A stretch of 64,000 nt of DNA from Staphylococcus pseudoxylosus (GTDB lineage Bacteria > Bacillota > Bacilli > Staphylococcales > Staphylococcaceae). The notes below the pieces were generated by a model. It worked only from the letters and a program-made list of their open reading frames with translations. It made no database searches and was not told the DNA's origin. Made by a program: the position numbers and the translations under genes. The stretch is from contig NZ_RCVN01000012.1 in NCBI RefSeq assembly GCF_003697915.1, positions 45,934 to 109,933 of the forward strand, in the 5' to 3' direction. Shown piece after piece: positions 63,779 to 64,000 of the stretch (its first letter is position 1; each line of letters starts with the position of its first letter).

Positions 63779-64000
63779 AGAACCATTACAATAAAGCATT
63801 ACTTTTATAAAGCACCACTGCTATATAGAACCACTGCTATATAGAACCACTGCTATAAAGAACCACTGCTAAATTTATTTAGTTAGTGGTTCTTACACAT
63901 GAGCTTTTGCTCAGGTGTTCCACTTTCGTTAGTTAGTGGTTCTTACACATGAGCCTTGCTCAGGTGTTCCACTTTCGTTAGTTAGTGGTTCTTACACATG
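63779..64000 (+). repeat. Composite intergenic repeat array (right copy, cut by window end)
   Basis: Four 16-base units (AG[A/C]ACCACTGCTATAT-like) at 63812-63875, with two decayed units before them, are followed by 49-50-base units starting at 63880, 63930 and 63979. Each long unit has TTAGTTAGTGGTTCTTACAC and a TGAGC-TTTT-GCTCA hairpin. The last is cut by the edge. Opposite orientation to 42787-42944. Confidence 0.88.

Noticed and set aside
42787..64000. Composite transposon flanked by inverted repeats
   Set aside because: No transposase or recombinase and no target duplication; the repeats look like intergenic elements.

Overview
The window is about 33% GC by eye and looks like chromosome from a coagulase-negative Staphylococcus. 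The evidence is a YSIRK-type LPXTG surface protein, an IsaB-like antigen pair, TagF-type teichoic-acid polymerases, a 414-residue glutamate dehydrogenase, a PBP4-like carboxypeptidase and staphylococcal intergenic terminators. A chromosomal class A beta-lactamase with no blaR1/blaI beside it, plus pentitol and hexuronate catabolism, points towards the novobiocin-resistant S. saprophyticus/xylosus/arlettae group; that placement is inference. No rRNA, tRNA, IS element, integrase or CRISPR array was seen. The first gene is cut by the left edge and a repeat array by the right edge.

Region by region. 1-3.1 kb: a flavodoxin-fold reductase (partial), an LtrA-like membrane protein and an FMN monooxygenase. 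3.2-7.4 kb: a leftward operon RraA-like aldolase / hydroxyacid dehydrogenase / orphan DctM-like permease / small membrane protein behind an RpiR regulator, with two perfect inverted repeats as candidate operators; its substrate is unknown. 7.7-12.1 kb: small housekeeping genes, an amino-acid permease and a fatty-acid desaturase. 12.4-14.8 kb: an adhesin with a Pro-Glu-Pro-Thr repeat stalk. 15-21.3 kb: nitrogen and amino-acid metabolism (mmuP-mmuM, glutamate dehydrogenase, an arginase-superfamily hydrolase paired with an NRAMP-fold transporter that has lost the usual metal ligands). 21.7-23.0 kb: a free-standing NRPS condensation-like protein.

23.8-28.8 kb: a ribulokinase divergent from a TarJ-like dehydrogenase, an MFS permease and a DeoR regulator, with cre-like sites in the shared promoter region; this reads as pentitol or pentulose use. 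28.9-30.6 kb: an ABC exporter. 31.1-39.9 kb: a complete glucuronate to KDG to KDPG to pyruvate plus glyceraldehyde-3-phosphate pathway with a three-part TRAP transporter, and a divergent LacI regulator facing an 18-bp perfect palindrome. 40.7-42.6 kb: a LysR regulator and beta-lactamase. 43.0-44.2 kb: two IsaB-like secreted proteins, one apparently starting at ATT. 44.5-47.6 kb: gluconate permease, aldo-keto reductase, YdhR-like monooxygenase.

47.8-63.8 kb: two separate cell-envelope polymer clusters (epimerase plus TagF-like; glycosyltransferase/TagF fusion plus XcbB/CpsF-like), an SGNH esterase, a PBP4-like carboxypeptidase, an ornithine-cyclodeaminase homologue, a ketone-body set (scoA-scoB-3-hydroxybutyrate dehydrogenase) and two GNAT acetyltransferases. 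Inverted copies of one composite repeat array lie at 42.8 and 63.8 kb and bracket about 21 kb.
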